64,000 bases of DNA from Limanda limanda (lineage: Eukaryota > Chordata > Actinopteri > Pleuronectiformes > Pleuronectidae). The notes beneath the pieces were generated by a model. The model saw nothing but the letters and a program-made list of their open reading frames with translations. It was not told the DNA's origin and did not search any database. The translations under genes were made by a program, and so were the position numbers. Shown piece after piece: positions 50,267 through 63,274 of the stretch (the stretch's first letter is position 1; each line of letters begins with the position of its first letter). Location of the stretch: the NCBI RefSeq assembly GCF_963576545.1, contig NC_083656.1:4593686-4657685 (forward strand), written 5' to 3'.

Positions 50267-51306
50267 GCCTTCACACCGTTCGACCCCGGCCTCCTGCTCT
50301 CTCTTTGTTGACAAATATCTGCAAATTAAAAGTCAACTTCATTAAGATGGAAGATTGCATCTGACACAATTGAGGATTGTTGAGCCCCTCGGCCGCGGCA
50401 TTATCCTGCCGACAATGTGGAGATGGGCGGAGCTATAAATACACAACGCAGCACCGCAGCGTCCAATCACATGACAAGAAAGAGAAACTCAGGGGCAATC
50501 ACATGGCACGCTCCCAGACTTTACGCTGCCGCACATTAGCCGAGTTAATTATTAATCAAACCTCGAGAGTTATTTTTGTTTGTCAACTTCTCGGCCGGGG
50601 GAAGCTGGAGTGCAGCCGTGTTTCTTTTCTTCTTTCCTGTGGGGGATAAACTTTTTCCCCAAAAGTCCAATAAAAATTAAAAACACGCCAAAGTGGACCC
50701 GACCTAATCAGCAGTCACTCAACGGACAGAATGAAACGGCGTCATGCACTCCACGTGACAGCGCCGGCGTCACGCGTTCATTCTGATTGACTTATCATCT
50801 CCGTCCCTGGTTGTTGTCAAATTATTTTGAGAAGTGAAAATTAGTTTTCCCTCTACGGTGCAATCAGAACGAAAAGAAGAGCTTCTCGTAGGTCGTCTCT
50901 GCGTCTGACAATCAGGACGGGAAAAAGAAAAAAGAGAAAATGAGATATACATTTTGACAGGTGGCATAATAGAGTGTCACAGGGCTCCACTCCAGTGACG
51001 ACTGCTCTCTCCGTGAGGTGTGACAGTCGAGCAGAAAAACATGCAATCGACAGGTGCGTGTTTCTTCTTCACACTCTGCTCTTTGTTCATCTTGTCGGGT
51101 TTAATTCGGTCGTACGTGAAGTGCCGCTGAGCAGCCGTGTAGCTTCTTTTTTTTCCAACAGATATAATTTCATGGTGGCTCCGAACAAATTAACACGAGT
51201 TCAGTACGATATTACTGCGAGTCCGGAGGGAGGAGAAGGGAAGGGAGGCGTTCTAACGAGATGGAGACGAAGGAGGAACACGGGAGAGTAGCTGGTAGAT
51301 GTGTGT

Positions 51307-51310
<4 letters not shown>

Positions 51311-51354
<44 letters not shown>
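51311..51354. repeat. (GT)n microsatellite
   Basis: Uninterrupted GT tract of about 44 bp. Confidence 0.95.
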
Positions 51355-51355
<1 letters not shown>

Positions 51356-51657
51356 TGAACTATTCTGGTGCTCTGTTAATTGCTTCCAACTATTGCCACT
51401 TAATCTCGGCAAGAATAGAAACAACATGACGTCAAAAACAAAAACTTTATTGTCAGTCAGCCGTAATGAACACTAATCTGTCATGAACAATCCTAAACGA
51501 TAAAACTAGGAGGAGCCACGTGTTTCCCATTAAATACTGTGACGGCTGTAATCTCTCATACGTTCCTCCGGGCATTATTGCTTATAATCAGTAAAGTTTT
51601 TACCGTCCACAGATCTCATAATTTCAGCTGCAGTGATGTGCGTTACCTCAATGAAGT

Positions 51658-52310
<653 letters not shown>

Positions 52311-52384
52311 GATAGTAATTATACCAATATAATAGCAGTATATAGTAATAATGGCAGCAACAGTATATATAATAATAATAGTAA

Positions 52385-52419
<35 letters not shown>

Positions 52420-55400
52420 TGTACACATGTATAAATATGTGTATATAGACTTATATATACAAAGAATATACAAAGAGTATGATATAATATGATATGATAT
52501 ATAGTAGAGGTATAAGGAAGTTGTCCTGAGTGTGTGTGTGTTGGGATATCAACAAGGTCAAGTTGAATGCATGGAAGATAAATGGGAAGAGGAATTAAGA
52601 ATTGCATAAGAACTTTAAATTCAAATTCTGTTCACCTACTTTAATCCAGATTTCCCATGTTCAATCCTCCCTGTAGATTCCCGTTGGCTTCATCCTGTTC
52701 AACCTCACAGATCCACACATTGCTCTTCCTGCCGCTGCTGCTGCTCACTTCCTCTCACACATTCTTTCACCACCTTGAGTTAAACCCAGACATTATATTC
52801 TGTTTGTGACACCGCTCGTCTAATTAATCTATACCGCATCTAATTTCTACTGTTCAAGGCCCCGAGATGAGGCTGTGAATAAAAGTATTCAATTAAAAAC
52901 ATAAACCACCTAGAGTCCTTTTACTGGATGAAATGAGTGTGTCCTTGATAAACCCACCAGGTTATATATTCATGCTCCATAACGTGCTAGGAAAAAAAGA
53001 AGAGATTTGTACGATTTAAAACCATGAGATAACAGAGTTTATGATCTGCAGGAATCAGAGGATGAGCTGATTATTAGTTGCTCGCCATGTGGTCACCGCA
53101 TTAGCTCTAAAGAGATTAGCAATATTCGAAGGAGTAGCGCTGACATACGATTACAGGCGGACAACTCTCTTGCACTCGTGTCTATCGGATCTCTCTCTCT
53201 CGCTCTCTCTCCCTCTCTCTCTCCCTCCCTCTCTCGCTCTCGCTCTCTCGCTAGCTCTCACCGTCTCTTTCTCCGGATGACCTTAATGGATTCCTATCTG
53301 TAACTAAAAATGTCCATTCTCTATCTTTCTGGCATTCTCCTCCGCCGCAGCCCCCAGATACAATAGATTTTTTTTAACCTTCTCTCAACTCCCCTCCCTC
53401 CCTCCCCCCTACACTCTGCCATCGTTCACTTCTTGTTTTCTACGGTGGAGTGGAGTGAGTGAGTGAGTGAGTCAGAAAGCGCAAGCGAGAGAGGAAGAGA
53501 CGGTTTATTATGCACATGTGTGTGTTCACGTGTTTGCACGGATGAGTCTCTTTGTGCGACTGCTTTTTCCGACGGCCGATCCACAAACGTGAGAAACTTC
53601 TGTTGAGGCACAAGGTCGTTCGACTGCATTCAAACACTTTCCCTCCAACACCATTAATCCTTGAAGATGTCACATTTAAAAGGGCACATTACGTTTTCCT
53701 TGCACTATGATGCTCGTGACTTTTTGTTTTACCGATTTGTCTCCAGTCGCGACACGATAGCACCGTTGCTGCTCGGGTTCCCAAACGTTTAGCGCTGACC
53801 TACATTCTGCAGGGTTCTTTGCAGGAGTGTTAGCGTCGGCAGGATTCTCTCCCAGATTCACACAGACCCGGCACAGAGCTGCTGGGGTTGCGTCATGCAG
53901 TGAATTCAATGCATCACCTGGGTTGCAGGATGGAGGGAGAAGCGCTGTAGTGAATTCTTAAGTCTTCGCAAGGCATCTGATTAGTGATCATCTGGGAGGT
54001 AGAATTAGAGCACGGAATAGAGTTCAATGAAGTCATTCTCTCCCCAATCTGGCTGATCATCGGCCGATTCAATTAAGAAAACGCTCACACCACACAGTCG
54101 GGGCCGGGTTTCCAACATCAAACTGCTTTTGCTGCCTCTCGTTCTTTAAAAAAGATTCAGTTCAGAAGCCAAAACAATATCTGCGTCGCCCAGAGATTTA
54201 TTATTTACTCCAGCAAACGAGAAAACTTTGTTAATTAACATTAAGATTGATATTGAATCAGTAAAAGATGTATTCTTACCTTTCTGATTCTTTAAACATA
54301 GTCGTGCAAAGCAAATAAAGCACAACACTAACATCATTTCTATTAGTGATAAACCAAATGTGTTAATCGGTGACAACAACACAACACAGTGTCCTTCCTG
54401 TCTTTTAGGAATTCAAACTAAAGAAGAAGGACAAATCCAAACAACACAAACTGGGTCTAAAAGTTTCAAGCTTTCAGAGGTTTGGGAAAGATGTTCTTCG
54501 TTAAACCTTGACAAATTTTTAACGTGAAGTTAGAGAAACAAAGTGCTTGTTTTCATAAAGTCCAACAGAAATCACATTTTGTCATGCGTCAAAAAATAAT
54601 GCCACCATGAACTGCGAAGTTAAAAGGAATGAGAGGGGAGTGTCTATAGAGACAGTTTATAGATTTCTGCACAACGATGGCTGTTGGGTAAAAAAAATCT
54701 AAAAACAAACTTACTTTAGCTTTAACTTAGAATGCGTGAGCAGGCAGCGAGTAGATGTTCGATACCCAGCTGTGCAGTAAGTGCGAAAATGCTGTATCAA
54801 CTACTCAGGGCTTTGTTAACCAATGCAGATGCACAGACTTTTGTTTTGCACGTATCGATACAACACACATCTGTGACTGTGTCTTCGGTCAACTTGTATA
54901 AAGCCATCGGAGACTCGTCACTTCTGCAAAGTCCGTGCAGCTCCGGGGGCCGATGTCTTCCTGCAGGAGTCGTAGCTGACAAAGTGCAGAGAGAACATCA
55001 TAACAAAGCAGACGAATCAATACATATGAAACAGATTGACAACACACAGTCGGCAGCGGTTCGTGTAAATTGTCCTTCCGTCTGTTTTCATCCTCACAAA
55101 ACCAATGTGGGGGCCGTCCCTGTTGGCCCGCGGACGAATTTCCCACTATTGATTTCCAGTAGCTAAAGCCCGAAGTCCCCATTACCTGTCATGTGTTGCA
55201 CGTGTTGGGTATTAAGAGCGAGACCGAAACAGGATGGGAGTGAAGACGCCCGTCCTGCAGAACTCTGAGGACATCACAACGTGGGATTCAATACTCTTTC
55301 AAATGACGGCCCTGTCAAATTAAATAGCGCATTATTGATTCTTGCTTGAAAAATGAAGAGAGGCTTTCACAGACGTGGCCTTTAGTCCGGTGGAAGAACT

Positions 55401-55834
55401 GGAAACGTGTACGTTGGATTTATTCCTTTCCACCCCCCCCCGGGCGATGTGTTTGTCACTCTGTGGCGTTTCACTTGGCTCGTTGCTTTGCGTGATGGAT
55501 AATTCCAAGTCGCGATAATACACGTCGTCCTATTACAGTAATTACACACATCAATCCATCACCATGCATAAAATAAAAAAAGAAAGAAGTAATTGAGCTG
55601 TCGGACGTAATCATTTGCCGCCGCTGTTGCTTTTGTTTATCCGGCGCCGGATGTATTACAAGTGTAGCCCGACGCCACGGGTGTGTACTCGTTAACAAAA
55701 GTAAAGGGACATCAAACCGTTAAAAGAGGGCGATGACCTTTTCACAAACAACAACACGGGGAACAGCAGCGTCAGTACAAGTGAGCCGTGACACGCCATC
55801 GCTAAGGAACCTTCAAACTACTGTCTTATAGATA
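52311..55834. other. Intronic sequence, AT-rich start
   Basis: The first 200 bp are AT-rich with (AAT)n at 52385-52416. A TC-rich block lies at 53190-53275. A 144-codon plus-strand frame at 54732-55166 has no recognisable domain. Nothing else supported. Confidence 0.55.
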
Positions 55835-56540
55835 TCATCATCATCATCATCATCAATCAAATTTTATTTGTATAGCCCACATTCACAAATAACAATTCGT
55901 CTCATAGGGCTTTAACATGATGTCCTTAACCCTCAGCAAGAGTCAGGAAAAACTACTAAAAACCCTTTTAACAGGTAAAAATATGTAGAAACCTCAGAGA
56001 GACACATGTGAGGATCCGTCTCCCAGGACGGACAGAAGTGCAGTAGATGTCAAGTGTAGGAAAACATCATCGGGATTAAAGTTTTTTAGCAGCATCGATG
56101 TGGGTAAACATTTTTCAATACTATATATCAAGCAGTCCTGCTGCAATCATAGTCTCTGGTCAGCAGCCAGCAAGATCACGATCCAGCATCAGGATGGGAT
56201 CCACTATAGTCCACAGTCATTGTCCACTGCCGCCAGTTAGGATCCGTCATCAGCCGCCGCCTCGGTCCTGGTCCACCACCATCCGATGCCAACGCGACAA
56301 AGGATCCTCCATTATCACTGCGATCAGCCGGCACGATACAGAATCCACCGAACTGGATCCACCATTGCGACCTCCGACGCGCGATCCACAATCCTAATCC
56401 ATGGTGCGGCCACAGCCGTGGCCCTGCATCTGCGGGCGCTAAGGCACAGAAACTCCGGGAAAGGGGTCAAGTTAGTAACATGTACTGATCAGATAAGAAT
56501 TACTTTGATATCAAGTCAGTGTTCATTGCAGTGTTAAAGC
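55835..56540 (-). mobile_element. Teleost retroelement fragment adjoining (ATC)n
   Basis: After an (ATC)n stretch at 55834-55851, the sequence ATCAAATTTTATTTGTATAG followed by CCCACATTCACAAATAACAA, then CCCTCAGCAAGAGTCAGGAA and CTCCCAGGACGGACAGAAGT, is a familiar high-copy teleost interspersed repeat. The simple-sequence end suggests the element's 3' tail is on the left, so it lies on the minus strand. The right boundary is uncertain and no reverse transcriptase is left. Confidence 0.6.
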
Positions 56541-59003
56541 TCAAAGGTGAGCTCTTAGTCTTGAAACCTGTCACGGACTGGAAAGTGTGTTTGAGACAAG
56601 AGACAATTTACAATTGGCTGTATAATGTGACAATTCCAATATCCACAAAATTTGCAATTTTATAAATTGGAAAAATCATGTTAACACATTAACTGTGGTT
56701 ATGCCTGCTACGCTGCTCTTCTAATTGACTTTATCATGAAATGTATGTTCAGCAAAAAAAGGAATAAAAAATAAAAAATAAATGAAAACTACTGTGGCGT
56801 GGGGAGGTGAGCTTTGAGATCAGGTTTAAAACTATTTTGGAAATGTGGAATATGGAAAAACCTTAAAATGAAAGTAAACCCATCTCGTGTTTCCGGTTTA
56901 TGACGCTTTATAATGCTTCCTGATCTACGACCATGCAGAATTACGACGTGATTCCCGCTGTATAACAAGCAATTTGAGTAAGATGTTATTGGAGCCAACC
57001 TTGGCCACGTGCAGGTATGTGATGTTATTACAGAGACACTCACGATAAAGTGCACCGCTGCCGTCTTCAATCAAGGATTATAGTTTTGCCGATCATGCCC
57101 GTCCGCCCCTATCACCGTTCCCTCCCTCTCTTCTCCGTCCCTTCCATCATTTCCACTCCCTGTGCTTTGATCCCTCTCTCCGAACCCACTTCATACCCGG
57201 TCCGTCTTCCTTTCACGTCCCCCCGATCCATCTCCCTGCCACTCCTCCATCTAATCATTTCTCCTGAGTGGGGCTAATTAAAGGGGATCTGACGGAGTGC
57301 GCTGACCACAGGAACATCAATCAATCTCTGTCCAAACACGGGCGAGCCCCCCGCCGACTCCCCCCCCCCCCGGACCCGCTGACAACGTGCAGCTCGGCAA
57401 AGGTTAATTGTATTCATTATATAAGGGACAGAGCAAAAAAGGGAGACGGCGAGAGAGAGAGGAGAGTGTCCAAAGTCACCCTGAAGACTCCGGCTTGGGG
57501 TGAATTCTCCCCGGGCCTCAGACGGGTTCAACTTTAAGCACCGCCTCCACCCGGCGCCTCCGTCTCGCTTAGAGTCCGAGTCCTTCGCCACCCGGGCTCC
57601 CATGTGACCAGCAGTCCCACGCCGCGGCCACGCCCCTTCCCTCGCTTCATCACGTCCTCACCCAGTCTCCTTTTCCATCTCTGCATGACACACATACGTA
57701 ATTGTATTAATTCACTTGATGGGAACATATGAAAGGAGTCACACATCGTTGATGGAGCCTCCTGATTAGTTGATTAAGTCTTAAACAGACTTTGGGCTAA
57801 AACTCATTAAGTCCTTTGGGGTCCGATTTGCTGCTAATGAGGTTTGATACGCCTCGGTTTTTGGTGTTATAGATATTAGCATTCATCCAACGCACCCGGC
57901 CGTTTGTTATTGTGGCAGCGTTAGTTATCTGCTTTCGAAGAAGAAACTTTAAAGACAAAATACAGGTCTTTAACCCTGATGTTGTTATCAGACTGAGTCC
58001 CTGTTTCGTTTTACTTTAATCCTGGAGCCTGATGTTATATTCAAACCCATCTTCTGAGTGGGATAGAGGTTTATTTTGCTCTGTTTTGCCTCAAACAGTC
58101 AGTTACAATCAACATATCCTGCCCGGTAATCAGAAGCAATTTCCTTTTCTCATTGAGTATCAGAAATACAGTCGCTCAAGAGCTTCCATCTCTGTTAATC
58201 AACTGCCCAAGACTGGACTCATACCAATTTGATTATTGATAGTAGATGATTCAAATCCGTATTCCTAACCTCACACATATATATATGTATATTTATATAT
58301 ATATCTCTGATTGGAGAGCGGGAGGATGCAGACGGAGGAAGCAAACATCAATCAAAAGCATCGGAGGGGCACTTCATACGAGGCAGTGCTTCCTTATTTA
58401 TTCTGTAAATGCCAATTTAAAAATCACCTCTTCATTTCACATCTTCAGGCTTTTCCCATAACACTGACCGGTGCCGGGCGCGGCGGTGTAATTGTTTTTC
58501 CCATCAAAGCTTCATAATGATGTGAAAATGTTTTTGCCCAACATAAACGATCTGTGCGTTACGTGCATGTGGGATATTACAAACCGTTTATTAGCATTTT
58601 CATGTAAAAGAAGGAGGAAGTTACGTGATGTTGTGTGTAGAGAGAGAGACAAAGTCCACACCAGGAGGTTTTTAAACCATGTCTTGTTGTAATAATGAGG
58701 AGACCTTAGCACACGAGCTGCTGTCACACTCCTGTAGGGACCAGAAATCTCTTTGGTCGTTAGGGTTCAGGATTTATCTGGTGCCTCAGAGGTCTGGAGC
58801 CAGACAAGCAGCAAGGTCCAGATTGATGTCTCCTACTGATGTGAGTGGCAAAGCAAACCAGGGGGGGGGGGGGAATAATCTCACTTGTTGAAATGTGGCA
58901 AGAAAAAACCTAAACTGAGTCAAACAACAAATGGGAATGTTTTCCTGCAGAGCACGTGGGGTAAGTGAATGGTTTAATGATTATTAATGGGAATTGAGTG
59001 GTG
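56541..59003. other. Intronic sequence, nothing recognised
   Basis: Short homopolymers (poly-C near 57360-57371, poly-G at 58861-58873), an AT-rich tract at 58258-58305 and no gene. Confidence 0.55.
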
Positions 59004-59011
59004 ACGCTGTT

Positions 59012-59902
59012 AGGGTTGCAAAAGGGGTGGAAAGTTTCCGGTAAATTTCCGGAAACTTTCCGGAAACTTTCCATGGGAAGTTAAGCAAAAAAAAAGTAGT
59101 TTTTTGAAGAAAGAAAAAAAATCTACGCAAATTAAACGCTGAGCAATAAAAACATAATTCAAAACTCTATTTTAAAGATGTATGGAATGCAGCACACGCT
59201 GCACGTTGAATTCCAACCCTCCACTGTGCATTCTTCCATCACATGCACAGATAACTCCCAGCATCCTTCACTCTACAGCAGGGCTATTGAGGCCTGCTGT
59301 AGTGTGCAGGACTAGTCAGGTAAGTTTCAATGATATTACTGGGGAAAACATATTAGCATGCTGATTGAGGATTGTTCATCTGTTCATCTAGACTATTTCC
59401 ATTCATTTAGCCATCAATTGTAAAATATTTTCACAGACAATTCCAATTGTTTGGCTAACTATTTATATCTCTGGCATTGCATTAGTGTTTTTTTACAAAC
59501 TTTTTTCTCATCTTATTCTACAGAACAATGCCACGTGCATTATCTCATGTGTGGAGACATTTCACCCCATCCAATGTAGAAGGAAAGGCTGTGTACATTT
59601 GCAAATACTGTGCAAAGACCTATGTTAAGAATGACACAACGATGCAGAAGCATATAGTCAAGTGCCCAAAGTTTCCTCAGGGCTCAAATCAGCCTATGAC
59701 AAAACAAAATGTTTATATTTATGTCTGTATATGAAAAGGTAAAAACAGTTAGTATAAATTATCCACAAAATTTCCAGTTTATTCCCGTTAATTCCCGTTA
59801 ATTCCCGTATATTCCCGTATATTCCCGTATATTCCCGTTAATTCCCGTTAATTCCCATGGAAAGTGTCCAACTTTGAATATTCCCGGAATTTTGCAACCC
59901 TA
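59012..59902 (+). mobile_element. Internally deleted hAT transposon with 8-bp TSD
   Basis: The termini TAGGGTTGCAAAA (59012) and TTTTGCAACCCTA (to 59902) are inverted repeats. GACGCTGT flanks both ends exactly (59004-59011 and 59903-59910). The 8-bp duplication and termini identify hAT. Subterminal repeats are prominent: TTTCCGGAAACTTTCC at the left and about eight ATTCCCGT units at the right (59780-59856), plausible transposase-binding arrays. Unlike a plain MITE it keeps a coding exon with a BED zinc finger (59528-59734). The catalytic RNase-H-like domain is missing, so it is non-autonomous. Confidence 0.95.
59528..59734 (+). pseudogene. Remnant hAT transposase 5' coding exon with BED zinc finger
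   Basis: The 68-codon frame starts three bases after an acceptor-like TTATTCTACAG, in MPRALSHVWRHFTPS. It shows the BED-finger pattern: aromatic W9 and F12, C25-x2-C28, H42-x3-C46, with Asn35-Asp36-Thr37-Thr38 between, typical of the DNA-binding N terminus of hAT transposases. A donor-like CAGGTAAGT at 59315-59323 upstream suggests an original 5' untranslated exon and first intron of about 200 bp. The frame ends after about 20 more residues in AT-rich sequence, with no catalytic domain. It could encode a DNA-binding-only peptide if transcribed, but I treat it as a fragment. Confidence 0.8.
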
Positions 59903-60491
59903 GACGCTGTATTATACCACCTTCAAAAACACCAAATCACAGAATATCCTTGTATTTGTATGCGTATTAAATATCAGATAACATGGTGTAGCATTACTCG
60001 GCACTTCCCTGAGGGCATGCAGATGACTGCCTCCCACTTAAAAGCAGGATTTCTGTTAACTTCATCAAAATCACGAGCACTTCAAAGGGACTCCTGCTTC
60101 TCTGTGGACAGGTTTGTTAAAATATTTAGCTTTTCGTATATTAGGGTTTCACTCTGTAAAATATGTGTTTGGTTAGCTAATTTTTACTCAGTCGTAGAAA
60201 ATGTAATTTCCCCTTTTGCTTCTTCTCTCTTTAGCCTTTGGCGTTGTGCGGGAGTGTGTGTGTGTGTGTGTTTTTAAACCTGTTTTCATGCATTTGTAGT
60301 GAACTGCCGAGCTGTCAAGGGGAGCAGTGTTTTACACAGCATCACATACACTACTATCACTGCGTATTTCAGAGGGAACATTTGTTATGATGGCTCCCGT
60401 TATGTGGCTGCCGAGTTCTCAATTTGTTCTTCATTTTGTGCCTGATCTCGCAGCTCCTCTGAATCCTCCAATTGCTCTCCCTTTCATTCCT

Positions 60492-60494
<3 letters not shown>

Positions 60495-60534
<40 letters not shown>
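60495..60534. repeat. (CA)n microsatellite
   Basis: Uninterrupted CA tract of about 40 bp. Confidence 0.95.
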
Positions 60535-60537
<3 letters not shown>

Positions 60538-62170
60538 CCTCTTTAAACCAAAGGTCGTGTCACAAAAAAAACTTTTTCAAACAAGCTGCGGTTACTGTAG
60601 GAACCAGTTCATCCCGGCGCTGAAGGTTGCACTCAGTCATGGCCGCCTGGCAGAGCGCTAAACGCTCCTCGGCACATGGCGTGCTCGTGGCGTGACAGCG
60701 ACGATGGCGAAGGCACAAACTGTTTCACCTCCCACAACAAGTATGTATTGTGACAAGGAAACGAGTCGTGCTAGTGGCTTGAATTAAACAACTCTCGGCG
60801 TGGGCTGATTCACAACTTGTGCGTGTTCCCGTCTAACGTGTCGTTAGAGGCCACGTGTGCAGCCGCTGTAATAACTGGGACTCACTGGATTGAATGACAC
60901 AGAATCAACCTGGTGTCCTGGTGAAATGAGGTTGTGTTTTACAGTGGAGCCCTGGTGTATAGGAGACACTGAAGCACACACTCTAACAGACACTGAGGCC
61001 TAATCACAGCATCTATAGGAGTCTGCTTTGGGTTGAACAGACTGGTTGGTAATAGCCGTCGATCAGTGGAATCCACAAGCTGTTCGGTTCCTTCGAGGGA
61101 AACCAGTTTGTGTGATGTGTCGTTTTCAATGTCCTCTTAAAATCCTCCTCCTGTAGCAGCCGACTGTATCTTTGTGTGTCTGTGTGATGTCAACGCAACA
61201 AACGACACATACGGCAGAAAAAACACCTTTTGAAGGATCCTCCTCGAAGATGTTCCCAGTTTTACACTTTGAGAAAAAGGAGATTATACCCACATCTAAA
61301 AGAATTTCAATGTCAAAGTTTTAAGATTCAAGAATATGAGTGTAATAAAAGTACATGTGTGCACATTTAAACGACAGAGTAGGTTTCAGCTGGGTCACAA
61401 CATAGTTTGTCAAGTCTATGTGTGATGCAGTTGTTTCTCAATGTTAACGAGACCAATGATAACCCTGCGTTTGATGGTTATTCATCTATTAGGCTCTTAG
61501 TGTTAGTGAGTCTGGGATTCCTTCAAACTCTGCCTAAATACATGTTTAATTATATATTCAAATCTCTTTAAAACAAGTATTATTTTTTAATGGAATTTCC
61601 TCAGTTGCAAGACAAGTTTTAATTATAGGGGTTAGTGGAGCATCAGCTAAATAAATGAGAGGCAACATTTGTACCATTCTCTCTTTCCACTTATCCCCGC
61701 TTGGCATCAGCTGTTGTCACCAGATGTGGCTGAAGACGCTCAATACATCAAGTGGGTCCTGACGCACAGCGGCCTCACAAACTATATGTAACGCTGCCTC
61801 CAAATGGCGGGGAGGCGGTACTGCCGTCCACAGCTGGCCACTGGAATCAAGGTCACGGGGAGAGGGTGAACTGCTGGAGACGGACGGCTTCGACCTTTGT
61901 TCCCAGGGGACTGTGTGTGTGTTTGTGTGTGTGTTTGCATAGAGGACATTTTAAACATGTTTGTTGTCTGTGTCTACATAAGTGTGTGTGTGTGTGTGTG
62001 TTTGTGTGTGAGAGTGTGTGTCTTGGGGGAGAGCTTCGCTGGAGTAGCTGAGTTAGCCTCTCGAGCATCATTATCAGTGGAATAAACAACAGCTAAGCTC
62101 CGACGTCCTCTGTGCCCTTGTTCCTCGATTAGATGCTCTTAAGTCTGTGCGTGTGCTCAGACGTCAAAGT

Positions 62171-62171
<1 letters not shown>

Positions 62172-62230
<59 letters not shown>
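62172..62230. repeat. (CA)n microsatellite
   Basis: Uninterrupted CA tract of about 59 bp, roughly 160 bp upstream of the next sdk2 exon. It is complementary to the (TG)n tracts beside that exon. Confidence 0.95.
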
Positions 62231-62234
<4 letters not shown>

Positions 62235-62348
62235 GCACACACATCTGCAAGTGCTGCTCGCATCAGTGCCCCCTGTTCATTTCTACCTTTGTCTCAATCA
62301 GTTTGCCTGTTTGTTGTGATTGAACATGATTCTAATCTGTGTGTTACT

Positions 62349-62387
62349 TGTGTGTGTGTTGTGTGTGTGTGTGTGTGTTTGTTACAG
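62349..62387 (+). promoter_or_regulatory. sdk2: Splice acceptor with (TG)n in place of a normal pyrimidine tract
   Basis: The 30 bp before the acceptor are TG repeats with one TT interruption, then TTTGTTACAG. Thus the polypyrimidine tract is replaced by (UG)n plus a short T run, the layout known from CFTR exon 9, where TDP-43 binding to UG repeats weakens exon inclusion. The regulatory consequence here is inference. Confidence 0.6.
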
Positions 62388-62494
62388 GTACCTCATCCCC
62401 TCGCTGGACCGCTCGCACGCCGGCTTCTACCGCTGCATCGTCAGGAACCGGGTGGGAGCTCTGCTGCAGCGCCGCACAGAAGTACAGGTGGCCT
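62388..62494 (+). CDS. sdk2: sdk2 exon: C-terminal half of Ig-like domain 1 (partial CDS)
   Basis: This internal exon of 107 nt is phase 2 in and phase 1 out. Its first base completes an Arg codon with the previous exon, then 35 full codons follow, [18 protein letters not shown] onward to TEVQVA. The final T starts the next codon, expected Tyr in sidekicks (VQVAY). The motif HAGFYRC carries the second Ig-domain cysteine (62434-62436), pairing with the cysteine in the exon at 47812. [18 protein letters not shown] is the terminal strand of the domain. The donor GT|GTAAGT-type site (T|GTAAGT at 62495) is consensus. With the previous exon it forms a 267-nt, phase 1-1 unit encoding about 89 residues, so removing both would delete Ig1 without a frameshift, while losing this exon alone would shift the frame. 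Confidence 0.93.
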
Positions 62495-62501
62495 GTAAGT
62501 A

Positions 62502-62504
<3 letters not shown>

Positions 62505-62541
<37 letters not shown>

Positions 62542-62559
62542 TGTGTGTGTGTGTGTGTG
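62505..62559. repeat. (GT)n microsatellite next to the sdk2 donor site
   Basis: GT tract of about 55 bp with one TACG interruption. It starts only 10 bp after the exon end. Confidence 0.95.
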
Positions 62560-62753
62560 CAGAGTGCTCAGTATGCTCACACTCTGTTCGGTTGCCTTTG
62601 TATGAAGGACTGACGAGGGAGGGACAGATGTGCCGGGGTGAGAGTTCTACCTGCATCTCATCGGAGGTGTTATCACCGCGGACAGCTGTTCCACTCAGCA
62701 TTCTCATTAGATTGATATTGTTGCCGCGGTTGTTTCTAAAACTTTGCTGGGCC

Positions 62754-62804
62754 CTCTCTCTCTCTCTCTCTCTCTCTCCCTCTCTCTCTCTTTCTCTCTC
62801 TCTT
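62754..62804. repeat. (TC)n microsatellite
   Basis: CT tract of about 51 bp with small C and T interruptions. Confidence 0.95.
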
Positions 62805-63274
62805 TTGTCAACAACATCTGTCGTGTTCGGGCCGGAGCTCGGTCGCGCCGCGTGTTCGGAAATATCTTCCAGTGCCGGTTTCAGGCCGTTTAGCTCCCCC
62901 CCCGTCTTGTTAACGAGCTATTACAGATGCGCCGCAGAGGTGTCTGGAGTGTTGTCACGACGATTCCCCCCCCCCCCCTCCAGCCATCCTACGCCCATTA
63001 TCCTGCTCTCCCCGGGTGTGCCAGGTTCATCGGTTACCCCTCCTTGTTCCAGCGACATGTGAGTGGTTGTGACACGCGGGCTGTACCTGAGTGAACAATG
63101 CAGCCCAACCAGGCGTGAGGGAGGAAGTGATGGGAGGGAGACAGGGAGGATTCACACAGTCAGCCCCCCCCCACTGCTCCACTTCTTTAGTATTTGGGCA
63201 AACACACTGTCGTGGAGGCCAAACTTCTTGTTCTCTCTCCTCCGTGTCTCTCAGTTGCTTCCATCACACTTTTA

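Larger units (their letters stand above)
59911..62387. other. 3' part of sdk2 intron 2
   Basis: Contains (CA)n at 60495-60534 and 62172-62230, TG-rich runs near 61914-62020, and the (TG)n of the acceptor region. No other feature recognised. Confidence 0.6.

Noticed and set aside
54732..55166. 144-codon plus-strand frame in intron 2
   Set aside because: No domain, no splice-site support, and the flanking sdk2 exons join perfectly without it.
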